Positions 18,501 to 26,530 of a DNA stretch of 64,000 bases are shown in pieces. Below the pieces are notes generated by a model that saw nothing but the letters and a program-made list of their open reading frames with translations, ran no database searches and was not told where the DNA came from. Origin of the DNA: Alcaligenaceae bacterium (GTDB taxonomy: Bacteria; Pseudomonadota; Gammaproteobacteria; Burkholderiales; Burkholderiaceae_B); the NCBI GenBank assembly GCA_013416455.1, contig JACCES010000015.1, forward strand, positions 1 to 64,000. The letters are read 5' to 3'. The position numbers and the translations under genes are program-made. The number at the start of each line of letters is the position of its first letter. Within the stretch, counting starts at the first letter, position 1.

Positions 18501-18515
18501 TTTCAATATGTGAAA
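18501..18515. promoter_or_regulatory. TTTCA-N5-TGAAA inverted repeat upstream of the TRAP operon
   Basis: A 15-bp symmetric site in the AT-rich part of the 18347-18695 gap, about 180 bp before dctP. It could be an operator for a regulator located elsewhere. No regulator gene is adjacent. Confidence 0.3.
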
Positions 18516-18695
18516 CTAATTCCCGGTGAGCCATGGACAGCCCATGGGCGAAGGGATAGCCTGTTGATCAAAATTTAAAACACAAAGAAAACGACAAGGC
18601 CAATGCAAAAAAATCGCATCAAGGCCTGCGGGGTTGATGTCCGGCGTTGCCGCCTGTTTCGAGAAACACAAAATATTTTTTCAGGAGACAAATCA

Positions 18696-19685
18696 ATGAG
18701 AAGCCTGCATAAAATGGTTGGTGCGATTTCGGCCAGCCTGCTCATGTCCACCCCGTTTGCCGCCCAGACCTGGAATATGGCAACCGGCTATCCCGATTCC
18801 ACTTATCACACGGAGAACGTGCGCTGGTTTGCCGATAAAGTGAAGGAAGCAACCAACGGAGAATTGGTAATCGAAGTCCACAGCGGCGCTTCCATGTTCA
18901 AGGCAACCGAACTCAAGCGGGCATTGCGTACGGGGCAGGTGCAGCTTGTTGAGTTCGTCCTGTCGATGCACGGCAACGAAAGCCCGCTTTACGAGGCCGA
19001 CACCATTCCCTTCCTGGCTGTCGGCGAGGCCGAAGCGGCCAAGCTGTATGAAGTCCAGAAGCCGATGCTGGCCGAACGCTTCAAAAAGGAGGGCATCGTG
19101 CCGCTGTATTCGGTACTGTGGCCGGGCAATGGTCTTTATCTCAGCCACGAAATCAACCGGGGGAGCGATCTCGCCGGCGCCAAACTCCGTGCCCACGGGC
19201 CGATTGTCTCCAAGTTCATCGAATTGCTGGGCGCCGTGTCGGTGAACGTTCAGTTCGTCGAGGTGCCGCAGGCATTCTCCACCGGCGTGGTGCAGGGCAT
19301 GTTTTCCGCGGCCAGCAATGGCGTGGACCTGAAGGCCTGGGAATTCGTGAGCAATTTTTATAATTTCTCGGCCTTTCATCCGCGAAATGTCGTGGCGGTG
19401 AACGCCAAGGCCTGGAATTCGCTGTCCGAGGATACGCGCAATAAGGTCATGGAGGTCGCCAAGCAGGCTGAAGAGCGTGGCTGGAAGCTCACGGCGGAAC
19501 TCCACGAAAAAGCGGCTGTGGCCCTTGCGGAAGGCGGCATGAAGGTTCACCAGCCTTCCGACGAACTGGTGGCCGATCTCCAGAAGGCCAGCGAACAACT
19601 GGTCACGGAATGGGTGCAGCGGGCCGGCGCCGACGGTGAACTGATTCTCAAAGAAATGAAAGCTTTCCGCGAAGCCAACAACTGA
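18696..19685 (+). CDS. dctP: TRAP transporter periplasmic substrate-binding protein (DctP family)
   Basis: 329 residues from ATG 18696, preceded by CAGGAGACAA. A signal peptide ends near TPFAAQ. The DctP fold is shown by WFADKVKEATNGELVIEVHSGASMF, the RTGQVQLVEF loop, the LAGAKLRAHGPIVSKFIELLGA segment holding the conserved Arg that pairs with the substrate carboxylate, and VQGMFSAASNG. It should deliver an organic acid to the DctQM carrier encoded next. The SMP-30-type lactonase further down suggests a sugar acid or lactone-derived substrate, but this is inference. Confidence 0.93.
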   Translation: MRSLHKMVGAISASLLMSTPFAAQTWNMATGYPDSTYHTENVRWFADKVKEATNGELVIEVHSGASMFKATELKRALRTGQVQLVEFVLSMHGNESPLYEADTIPFLAVGEAEAAKLYEVQKPMLAERFKKEGIVPLYSVLWPGNGLYLSHEINRGSDLAGAKLRAHGPIVSKFIELLGAVSVNVQFVEVPQAFSTGVVQGMFSAASNGVDLKAWEFVSNFYNFSAFHPRNVVAVNAKAWNSLSEDTRNKVMEVAKQAEERGWKLTAELHEKAAVALAEGGMKVHQPSDELVADLQKASEQLVTEWVQRAGADGELILKEMKAFREANN

Positions 19686-19867
19686 AATTCAGGCATTGCG
19701 GGCCGCCTTGGGGGCGGCTTTCAGGGTCGGGGCGCCATGCACGCCGTTTTTGCCGGTTCCGGCCCTGGGCGTCGTTCCCGGACGGGACACCCGAGCGCCG
19801 CACCGCCATGCGCCGTTCTCTCGGGGCGCCGCCCGCCGGGCCCATTCCCTATTCAAAGGAAACCTCG

Positions 19868-20386
19868 ATGTTCAGATCCTTACTCGACAGGCTGTACGGC
19901 CTTTGCGGCGTCCTGGCTTGCATCTCGCTGCTGGCGATCGGTGTAATCATCGGCGCCCAGATCGTCGGCCGCCTGATGGGTATCCTGATTCCCTCTTCAG
20001 ACGATTTCGCCAGCTATGCAATGGGCGCATCGACTTTTCTGGGCCTTGCCTACACTTTCCGGGCGAACGGCCATATCCGCGTCAACCTTTTTACGCAAAA
20101 GCTGTCGCCCTCCAGCCGCCGGCCGGCCGAGATATTCGTGCTGACCCTGGGCGCCGCGATCCTGGGCTATTTCACCTGGTACAACATCGGCATGGCCTAT
20201 ACCTCCTATGACTTCGACGAGGTGTCCATTGGCCTGCTGCCCATTCCCCTCTGGATTCCACAAGCCGTGATGGCGTTCGGCACATTGCTCATGACCATAT
20301 CGATGCTGGATGAGCTGATCGCGCTTCTGTCCGGCAGGGAAACCACTTATTCGCGGGTGCATGAGGACGTCATGCAGGCTGAGTGA
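19868..20386 (+). CDS. dctQ: TRAP transporter small membrane subunit (DctQ family)
   Basis: 172 residues with four predicted membrane helices, beginning at ATG 19868 (AAAGGA upstream). The family pattern is seen in IGAQIVGRLMG, FASYAMGASTFLGLAYTFRANGHIRVNLF and WIPQAVMAFGTLLMTI. The 182-bp gap after dctP holds no gene. DctQ partners DctM in Na+-driven uptake. Upstream codons 19808-19867 are open but lack a ribosome site. Confidence 0.92.
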   Translation: MFRSLLDRLYGLCGVLACISLLAIGVIIGAQIVGRLMGILIPSSDDFASYAMGASTFLGLAYTFRANGHIRVNLFTQKLSPSSRRPAEIFVLTLGAAILGYFTWYNIGMAYTSYDFDEVSIGLLPIPLWIPQAVMAFGTLLMTISMLDELIALLSGRETTYSRVHEDVMQAE

Positions 20387-20429
20387 CCAACAGAAACAGC
20401 GCCATTACGTTTTTCGGGGTTTCAACAAA

Positions 20430-21734
20430 ATGATTTCAACAGCCATTGTGCTAATCGGCCTGCTGCTCCTATTTTTGGGGGCGGGCTTGTGGATAGGGCC
20501 GACCATGCTGCTGGTCGCCATCATCGGCATGGTGTTGTATACCAGCGCCCCGACGGGGATGATCATGTCGACGACCATCTGGAGCGCCAGCACCAATTGG
20601 GCGCTGACCGCATTGCCGCTCTTTATCTGGATGGGGGAAATCCTGTATCGCTCCAGGCTGTCGGAAGATATGTTCAAGGGGCTGGCCCCCTGGATGAGCC
20701 GCATACCCGGCCGCCTGCTTCATGTGAACATTCTGGGCTGCGCCGTCTTTGCGGCGGTCTGCGGTTCTTCAGCCGCCACCGCCCTGACAGTCGGGAAGAT
20801 GTCATTGCCGGAACTCAAAAAGCGCGGCTATCACGACGGGCTGAGCCTGGGAACGCTGTGCGGGTCCGGCACGCTGGGGCTGATGATCCCGCCGTCGATC
20901 ATGATGATCGTCTATGGTGTCGCGGCTGAAGTGTCCATTGCCCAGCTTTTCATTGCCGGGGTCATACCGGGCTTGATGCTGGTGGTCATGTTCATGGGAT
21001 ACGTCGCCCTGTGGGCGGTATTCAATCCGGGCAAGATGCCGTCGCGCGAACATGAACCCAGACTGAGCTTCATGCAGAAGATCTGGGAGTCGCGCGGGCT
21101 GATTCCTGTCGTCATTCTGATCATTGCCGTCATTGGGTCGATCTATACCGGCGTGGCCACCGCCACGGAGGCGGCGGCGGTCGGGGTTGCCGGGTCGCTT
21201 CTCCTGTCGGCCCTGTCCGGCAGCCTGACGCGGGCGAATTTTGTGAATGGTCTGGTGAGCGCCATGGTCACGTCCTGCATGCTGACCTTCATCCTGGCCT
21301 GCGCGGCGTTTCTTTCCAATGCCATGGGTTTCATCGGCCTGCCCAGGGCCTTGGCGAGCACCATCGCCGCCTGGGAGCTTTCGCCCATTGTGCTGCTGTT
21401 TGCCCTGACGATTTTCTATATCGTGCTCGGCTGCTTTCTCGATGGCATTTCAATGGTGGTGCTTACGACGTCCATTGTCATGCCGCTGGTTGCGGCCAGC
21501 GGCTTCGATCTGGTCTGGTTCGGCATTTACATCGTCATCGTCTGCGAAATGTCGCAGATCACGCCGCCTGTGGGCTTCAACCTGTTCGCTTTGCAATCGC
21601 TGACGGGCCGGAACATTCTCACCATTGCCCATGCCACTCTGCCTTTCTTCATCATCCTGGCCCTGGCCATTGTCCTGATCGTCATATTTCCCGAAATCGC
21701 GCTCTATCTTCCTCAGAAGATGATGGGGGGATAA
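20430..21734 (+). CDS. dctM: TRAP transporter large permease subunit (DctM family)
   Basis: 434 residues with about twelve hydrophobic helices. Conserved DctM landmarks are LPLFIWMGEILYRS, GCAVFAAVCGSSAATALTVGK, GTLCGSGTLGLMIPPSIMMIVYG, IYTGVATATEAAAVGV, LGCFLDGISMVVLTTSIVMPL and EMSQITPPVGFNLF. It is the Na+-coupled translocating subunit. ATG 20430 was chosen because the membrane domain begins at once; an upstream in-frame extension (20361) overlaps dctQ and looks non-native. The gap to dctQ is 43 bp. Confidence 0.93.
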   Translation: MISTAIVLIGLLLLFLGAGLWIGPTMLLVAIIGMVLYTSAPTGMIMSTTIWSASTNWALTALPLFIWMGEILYRSRLSEDMFKGLAPWMSRIPGRLLHVNILGCAVFAAVCGSSAATALTVGKMSLPELKKRGYHDGLSLGTLCGSGTLGLMIPPSIMMIVYGVAAEVSIAQLFIAGVIPGLMLVVMFMGYVALWAVFNPGKMPSREHEPRLSFMQKIWESRGLIPVVILIIAVIGSIYTGVATATEAAAVGVAGSLLLSALSGSLTRANFVNGLVSAMVTSCMLTFILACAAFLSNAMGFIGLPRALASTIAAWELSPIVLLFALTIFYIVLGCFLDGISMVVLTTSIVMPLVAASGFDLVWFGIYIVIVCEMSQITPPVGFNLFALQSLTGRNILTIAHATLPFFIILALAIVLIVIFPEIALYLPQKMMGG

Positions 21735-21833
21735 CCGCGTACCACCGCATTGTGGCGAAGCGCTCCGGCCGACAGGCCGGAGCTCTCCAAACAACATTCG
21801 GAAAAAAACTCCACTGTTCTTGAGGTCTTCACT

Positions 21834-22721
21834 ATGTTTGCTGCCCCTGATCGCGTCACCGCCACTGTTTTTGCCGAACTTGATGACGAAGCCCATCATC
21901 CCGCGGGCACTTCGTCCTGGCTGGCGCTGCAGCGGCCCGGCGCGCCGTCCTCCAGCTTCATCGAAGGGCCGGCCTTCGACAGGCACGGAAACCTTTGGAT
22001 ATGCGACATTCCGTGGGGGCGGATCTACCGTATATCGCCTGAAAGCAAGGTCGAGCTCATCGTTCAGTATGATGGCGAGCCCAATGGCCTGGCCTTTCAC
22101 CCGGACGGCCGCCTGATCATTGCCGACTACAAGCATGGCCTGATGGCGCTGGATACCGATAGCCGGAAGATCAGCGTGTATTACGAAAGGCCCAGGGGCG
22201 AACGCTTCAAGGGCGTGAATGACCTGATTTTTTCGGAAGAGGGCGATCTGTATTTCACTGATCAGGGGCAGACGGGCCTGCATGACCCGACGGGGCGTTT
22301 GTTCCGCCTGACCCGCCAGGGTGAGCTGCATTGCCTGTTGAACAACGTTCCCAGCCCGAATGGCCTGGTCATGGCTCCGGACGGCCGGTCAGTGCTGCTG
22401 GCGGTTACCCGCGACAATGCCGTGTGGCGCGTGCCGCTGATGACCGACGGCAGCGCCACCAAGGTAGGGGCGTTCGTCCGGCTGAGCGGCGGGGGCGGCC
22501 CCGATGGGCTGGCCATCGATGCCGAGGGCAATCTGGTGATCTGCCATCTGGGGCTGGGTTGCGCATGGGTATTCAACAGGCATGGAGAGCCCATCCGGCG
22601 CATCCAGTCGCCCACCGGCATGTTGACGACCAATGCGGCGTTCGGCCCGGCCACGCATCCGGGCCTGTACATCACTGAATCGGAAAGCGGCAAGATTCTG
22701 CACGCGCCGGTCGACTGGTAA
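21834..22721 (+). CDS. SMP-30/gluconolactonase-family hydrolase
   Basis: 295 residues forming a six-bladed beta-propeller of the SMP-30/LRE type. It shows the metal-site Glu early (SSFIEGPAFDRHGNLWICDIPWGRI), GEPNGLAFHPDGRLIIADYK, KGVNDLIFSEEGDLYFTDQGQ (Asn and Asp ligands) and PNGLVMAPDGRSV. Family members hydrolyse lactones of sugar acids using a divalent metal. The gene starts at ATG 21834 behind TGAGGT, 99 bp after dctM, and closes the TRAP cluster, so it probably acts on the imported compound or its precursor. Confidence 0.88.
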   Translation: MFAAPDRVTATVFAELDDEAHHPAGTSSWLALQRPGAPSSSFIEGPAFDRHGNLWICDIPWGRIYRISPESKVELIVQYDGEPNGLAFHPDGRLIIADYKHGLMALDTDSRKISVYYERPRGERFKGVNDLIFSEEGDLYFTDQGQTGLHDPTGRLFRLTRQGELHCLLNNVPSPNGLVMAPDGRSVLLAVTRDNAVWRVPLMTDGSATKVGAFVRLSGGGGPDGLAIDAEGNLVICHLGLGCAWVFNRHGEPIRRIQSPTGMLTTNAAFGPATHPGLYITESESGKILHAPVDW

Positions 22722-22787
22722 TGCCGGTCGAGTCTGCGCCGGAAACCGTTTCCTGACCACGCGCCGCGGCGTAAATCCCGGCTGATG

Positions 22788-22813
22788 CGCCGGCCCTGCG
22801 GGCCGGCGTTTTC
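22788..22813 (+). terminator. Rho-independent terminator of the TRAP/lactonase cluster
   Basis: CGCCGGCCC-TGC-GGGCCGGCG gives a perfect 9-bp stem (22788-22808) directly followed by TTTTC. Confidence 0.9.
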
Positions 22814-22851
22814 GTTGTGGCGCTGTCCAGTCACTTTTCTCCCCGCTGTTA

Positions 22852-22869
22852 GTTATGTTATAACATAAC
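22852..22869. promoter_or_regulatory. Perfect 18-bp palindrome, candidate Zur box 1
   Basis: GTTATGTTATAACATAAC is a perfect palindrome with the TGTTATANNATAACA-type core of proteobacterial Zur sites. It lies about 175 bp upstream of the ZnuD-like receptor, a standard Zur target repressed when zinc is plentiful. Confidence 0.8.
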
Positions 22870-22891
22870 GAATAATGACCTAGTCTATTAC

Positions 22892-22922
22892 CGGCATGTG
22901 TTCACTTTGTGAATACATGCCG
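22892..22922 (+). other. Strong hairpin between the two Zur-like sites, followed by a T run
   Basis: CGGCATGTGTTCAC-TTT-GTGAATACATGCCG pairs over 14 bp with one G-T wobble. About five bases later a small GCGC stem leads into TTTTTT (22945-22950). It could be a leader attenuator, or the body and terminator of a short RNA starting near Zur box 1. No open reading frame explains it. Confidence 0.5.
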
Positions 22923-22965
22923 TCGGCGCGTGCTTTTCAGCGCGTTTTTTATATCCATTTAATGC

Positions 22966-22979
22966 AACGTTATAACGTT
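22966..22979. promoter_or_regulatory. AACGTTATAACGTT palindrome, candidate second Zur site overlapping the znuD promoter
   Basis: A perfect 14-bp palindrome sharing the GTTATAAC core with the 18-bp box 114 bp upstream. TATAAA follows at 22981-22986 and could be the -10 element for znuD, which would put the site over the promoter. Confidence 0.6.
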
Positions 22980-23043
22980 CTATAAATGGAGCGATCCAAC
23001 ACGTTCGCCCTTACAACCCCTTCTTTGCCATGCCGGAGTATCC

Positions 23044-25176
23044 ATGCAACTGACCCCGCGCCCTCTCACACTGGCCCTGCTCGTAGCATCCGCGCCGTAT
23101 GCTCATGCTCAGACGGCCACAGCGCCCGTTCCACCGGTTCAAAGTCTGGACCGCATCATCGTCACGGCCAATCCCCTTGGTCTGGACAGCGATAGCCTGA
23201 CCACGCCGGCCAGCGTGCTGCAGGGGGAAGTCCTGACGCTGCGGCGGCGCGGCACGCTGGGGGAATTGCTCGAGGGCGAGCCGGGCGTGCGGGCGGACAC
23301 GTTCGGCGGCGGAGCCAGCCGGCCGGTGATTCGCGGGCAGACGGCGCCGCGCGTGAAAGTCCTGAGCGATGGCTCGGAGATCGTGGATGCTTCGGGCGTC
23401 TCGCCCGACCATGTAGTGGCGGTCGACACCCTGCTGGCGCGGCGTGTCGAGATTCTGCGCGGGCCTTCGGCGCTGCTCTATGGGGGCGGCGCCATCGGGG
23501 GCGTGGTCAATGTGCTGGATGACAAGATTCCCACCGAGGTGCCCGAAGACGGTTTCAGCGGCTCGGTGGAGGTTCTTGGCTCCACGGCCGCGAAAGAGCG
23601 CGCCGGCGCCGTCGGTCTGACAGTGGGAGAAGGCAATATCGCTTTCCGTGTGGAAGGCTCCCGGCGCCGCGCCGACGATTATCGCGTCCCGGACTGGAGT
23701 TCCAGCAGGGTCCCCAACTCCAATGCCGAGAGCACGACCGGCAGCATCGGGCTTTCGTTCGTGGGCAGCCGCGGTTATCTGGGCGCGGCCTATTCATACA
23801 GGGAAGATAACTACGGCCTGCCCGGCCACAGCCATGAGTACGAGGACTGCCATCCCCACGGCTCGTCGCTGCATTGTGGCGGGCATGGCCACAGCCAGGG
23901 GCATGATGCCGGCCATGACGATGGCCACGATCATGGCCACGGTCACGGTGCGAGCGCGAGCCACGACCATGACCATGGGCACGATCACGATCATGCCCAC
24001 GATCATGGCGACCACGTCGCCACCGCGCATCTGCGCAGCCGCCGCCTGGACGTTCGCGGAGAACTGCGTGATCCGTTTGCCGGTTTTTCCAGCGTGCGCT
24101 TCCGGGGCGGTTATACGGACTACCGGCATGACGAGCGCGACGATGGCGCGCTGGGGACGACCTTCACCAACCGGGGCTATGACGGGCGCCTTGAGCTGCG
24201 CCATCTGCCGGTGGCGGGCTGGGAAGGGGTGATCGGCCTGCAGGCGTCGCGTTATGATTTTGCGTCTTTTGGCGGTTCGGAGAACTTCATTCCGAAGACC
24301 CGCACGGAATCGACCGGCCTGTTCCTGCTCGAACAGTATCGATGGAATGACTGGCGCTTCGAACTGGGTGCGCGGCATGAGTGGCAGAAGGTCGATCCGG
24401 AAAGCGGCGGCGAACCGGGTTACGACGGCGGGGCGACCTCATTGTCGGCGGGGGCGACCTGGAACTTCGTGCCCGGGTATGCCGCCACGCTTTCCGTATC
24501 GCGTTCCCAGCGGCAGCCCAATGCGCAGGAGCTCTATGCCAACGGCGTGCACTTCGCCACGCTCACCTACGAGAAGGGCAATCCGGGGCTTGGCAAGGAA
24601 ACGGCGCACACTGTGGACCTGGGGCTGCGCAAGACCCATGGCGATCTGCGTTTCGCGGTGAACGCCTTTCTGAGCCGTATCGACGGTTATATCTACGGCA
24701 ATACATTGGATCAACATGAAGATTTTCGCCTGATCGAGTACACCCAGGGCGATGCTTCCTTTGCGGGGCTGGAGGCCGAGGCGTCCTACCGGCTGTCGCC
24801 CAATGTGTCGGTGGCGGTGTTCGGCGACTATGTGCGCGGCAAACTGCGCGACGGCGCCGGCAATCTGCCGCGCATCCCGTCGGCGCGTATCGGGGCGCGC
24901 ACGAATCTGAGCTGGGATCGCTGGGCGGGTTTCCTGGAATATACGCAGGTGCTGCGCCAGAACCGCATCGCCAGCTACGAAGAGGAAACGTCGGGCTATG
25001 GCCTGCTGGGCGCCGGTGTCTCGTATTCCAGCTCGATTGCCGGCACCGATTACCTGTTCTACCTGAGGGGCACCAACCTGCTGGACAAGCTGGCCTACAA
25101 CCATGCATCGTTCATTTCCCGGGCGGCGCCGATCCAGGGCCGCAGCATCATGGCTGGCGTGAGGGTGGAGTTCTGA
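23044..25176 (+). CDS. znuD: ZnuD-type TonB-dependent zinc receptor with His-rich loop
   Basis: 710 residues: signal peptide (to about HAQ), plug domain (LDRIIVTANPLGLD, VIRGQTAPRVKVLSDG, VEILRGPSALLYGGGAIGGVVNV) and a 22-strand barrel ending in the aromatic-type VRVEF. A long external loop near residues 260-330 is packed with His and Asp, has a CHPHGSSLHC pair like the Neisseria ZnuD zinc-capture loop, and repeats GHDHDH-type motifs. It should import Zn2+ across the outer membrane with TonB-ExbBD energy. Two Zur-like palindromes upstream fit zinc repression. The zinc role is a strong family inference. Confidence 0.92.
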   Translation: MQLTPRPLTLALLVASAPYAHAQTATAPVPPVQSLDRIIVTANPLGLDSDSLTTPASVLQGEVLTLRRRGTLGELLEGEPGVRADTFGGGASRPVIRGQTAPRVKVLSDGSEIVDASGVSPDHVVAVDTLLARRVEILRGPSALLYGGGAIGGVVNVLDDKIPTEVPEDGFSGSVEVLGSTAAKERAGAVGLTVGEGNIAFRVEGSRRRADDYRVPDWSSSRVPNSNAESTTGSIGLSFVGSRGYLGAAYSYREDNYGLPGHSHEYEDCHPHGSSLHCGGHGHSQGHDAGHDDGHDHGHGHGASASHDHDHGHDHDHAHDHGDHVATAHLRSRRLDVRGELRDPFAGFSSVRFRGGYTDYRHDERDDGALGTTFTNRGYDGRLELRHLPVAGWEGVIGLQASRYDFASFGGSENFIPKTRTESTGLFLLEQYRWNDWRFELGARHEWQKVDPESGGEPGYDGGATSLSAGATWNFVPGYAATLSVSRSQRQPNAQELYANGVHFATLTYEKGNPGLGKETAHTVDLGLRKTHGDLRFAVNAFLSRIDGYIYGNTLDQHEDFRLIEYTQGDASFAGLEAEASYRLSPNVSVAVFGDYVRGKLRDGAGNLPRIPSARIGARTNLSWDRWAGFLEYTQVLRQNRIASYEEETSGYGLLGAGVSYSSSIAGTDYLFYLRGTNLLDKLAYNHASFISRAAPIQGRSIMAGVRVEF

Positions 25177-25178
25177 GC

Positions 25179-25994
25179 GTGGAAACGACGACGGCCTTTT
25201 CCTCGCTGTATGAGATCGTGGGGAAGATGCATGGCGACCTGCCTTGGGGCAGTGTGCTGGACGCCGGTACGGGCCGGGGTTCCCTGTCCTGGCTGCTGGG
25301 CCTGGAAACCCGGCGCTGGACGGCCGTGACCGGCGCGCAGGGCATGGCTGATCAGCTGCGGAGCCGGTTCGGCGCAAGCCTGCGCGAACAGGACCGCCTG
25401 GTGCTGGGCAACTGGATGGATCCGGAACTGCTTGACGGCGAGCGCTACGATACGGTGCTCGCCGATTACCTGGTGGGCGCAATCGATGGTTTCGCCCCGT
25501 ACTGGCAGGACCGCATCTTCACACGGCTGCGCCCCCTGGTGGGGCGCCGGCTCTATGTGATAGGGCTGGAACCCTACGTGCCGTATATCCCTGTCGACAC
25601 CGCGGGGCGCATCGTCTGCGAAATAGGGCGTCTGCGCGACGCCTGCCTGCTATTGGCCGGCGAACGGCCCTACCGGGAATATCCCATGGACTGGATCCTG
25701 CGCCAGCTGCGGCTGGCGGGCTTCAAGCCGCTGGATACGCAGCGCTTCGCGATCCGCTATGGCGAGCGCTTCATCAACAGCCAGCTGGATATGTGCGACC
25801 AGCGGCTGCGGCATCTGAAAGACCGCGGCCTGGCGCTGGCCTTGAGCGAGCATGTCGCGCGGCTGCGCGAGCGCGCACTGGCGCTGGCGGCGGCCGAAGG
25901 CGGGCTGCGCCATGGCCACGACCACGTGATTGCGGCGGAGCCGGATGTCCCGCAGGCAGAGCCGGACCCCGGCGATCCGTGCATTGCAGCCTGA
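25179..25994 (+). CDS. Class I SAM-dependent methyltransferase, coupled to znuD
   Basis: 271 residues. Motif I for SAM binding is WGSVLDAGTGRGSLSWLL (about 23-40); an acidic motif and the YDTVLADYLVGAID loop follow. The start is GTG 25179, only two bases after the znuD stop, so translation is probably coupled and expression zinc-linked. The substrate is unknown. The C-terminal third is helical and ends in an acidic/His stretch (HGHDHV, AEPDVPQAEPDP) that might bind metal, but this is speculative. An arsenite-, metal- or small-molecule-methylating role cannot be told apart here. Confidence 0.75.
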   Translation: METTTAFSSLYEIVGKMHGDLPWGSVLDAGTGRGSLSWLLGLETRRWTAVTGAQGMADQLRSRFGASLREQDRLVLGNWMDPELLDGERYDTVLADYLVGAIDGFAPYWQDRIFTRLRPLVGRRLYVIGLEPYVPYIPVDTAGRIVCEIGRLRDACLLLAGERPYREYPMDWILRQLRLAGFKPLDTQRFAIRYGERFINSQLDMCDQRLRHLKDRGLALALSEHVARLRERALALAAAEGGLRHGHDHVIAAEPDVPQAEPDPGDPCIAA

Positions 25995-26150
25995 TGTCCG
26001 GTTCCTTGATGAGCGGCCCCATGACGTCTTGGAGTCTTGAGGGCAGTTACGGCGCGAGCGGCCCTTTTCGTCGGCAGTCGAATTCACCGTAAGTGGCGGG
26101 AGGGGCGGGGGCACGGTACCCTGGCGGGTCGCGGGACGGTGCCCATACAA

Positions 26151-26186
26151 AAAACCCAGCTAAATCTGCCGACTTAGCTGGGTTTT
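26151..26186. terminator. Bidirectional terminator between the methyltransferase and the tRNA-Leu genes
   Basis: AAAACCCAGCTAA and TTAGCTGGGTTTT form a perfect 13-bp stem around a 10-base loop, with A and T tracts on both ends. It can stop the plus-strand znuD unit and the minus-strand tRNA transcript. Confidence 0.9.
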
Positions 26187-26197
26187 CTGTATAGCGG

Positions 26198-26282
26198 TGG
26201 TGCCCAGGAGAGGACTCGAACCTCCACACCTTGCGGCACATGGACCTGAACCATGCGCGTCTACCAATTCCGCCACCTGGGC
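26198..26282 (-). tRNA. tRNA-Leu (anticodon CAG), copy 2 in transcript order
   Basis: On the reverse strand the sequence begins GCCCAGGTGGCGGAATTGG, with the class II long variable arm, an anticodon stem CATGG/CCATG around TTCAGGT (anticodon CAG), the TTCGAGTCC T arm and an encoded CCA end. It reads CUG codons. It is identical to the copy 150 bp upstream in transcript order. Confidence 0.95.
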
Positions 26283-26347
26283 TTTTTTCTTTCACTTGAA
26301 AAGTGAAGAAAGAAATTATAGCGAATGCAAAAAACTACGTCAAGCGG

Positions 26348-26432
26348 TGGTGCCCAGGAGAGGACTCGAACCTCCACACCTTGCGGCACATGGACCTGAA
26401 CCATGCGCGTCTACCAATTCCGCCACCTGGGC
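26348..26432 (-). tRNA. tRNA-Leu (anticodon CAG), copy 1 in transcript order
   Basis: The same 85-base tRNA-Leu(CAG) with encoded CCA. The 65-bp spacer to the other copy is AT-rich and unstructured, so the two are probably one transcript cut by RNases. CUG is the dominant Leu codon in this GC-rich genome, which would justify two copies. Confidence 0.95.
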
Positions 26433-26530
26433 TTAGCGTGTATGCTATGGGCTTGCCGCATAGCGCTTCGCTGTCACTTCAAAAGAAGGTGCGAAGTATA
26501 GCGCGCTTTTTCAAAGAACGGAAACCCCCT

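Noticed and set aside
26303-26530. N-terminal extension of RNase R reading across the tRNA-Leu gene
   Set aside because: The segment is the complement of a perfect tRNA and of its spacer; the conserved RNase R sequence begins after TTG 26531.
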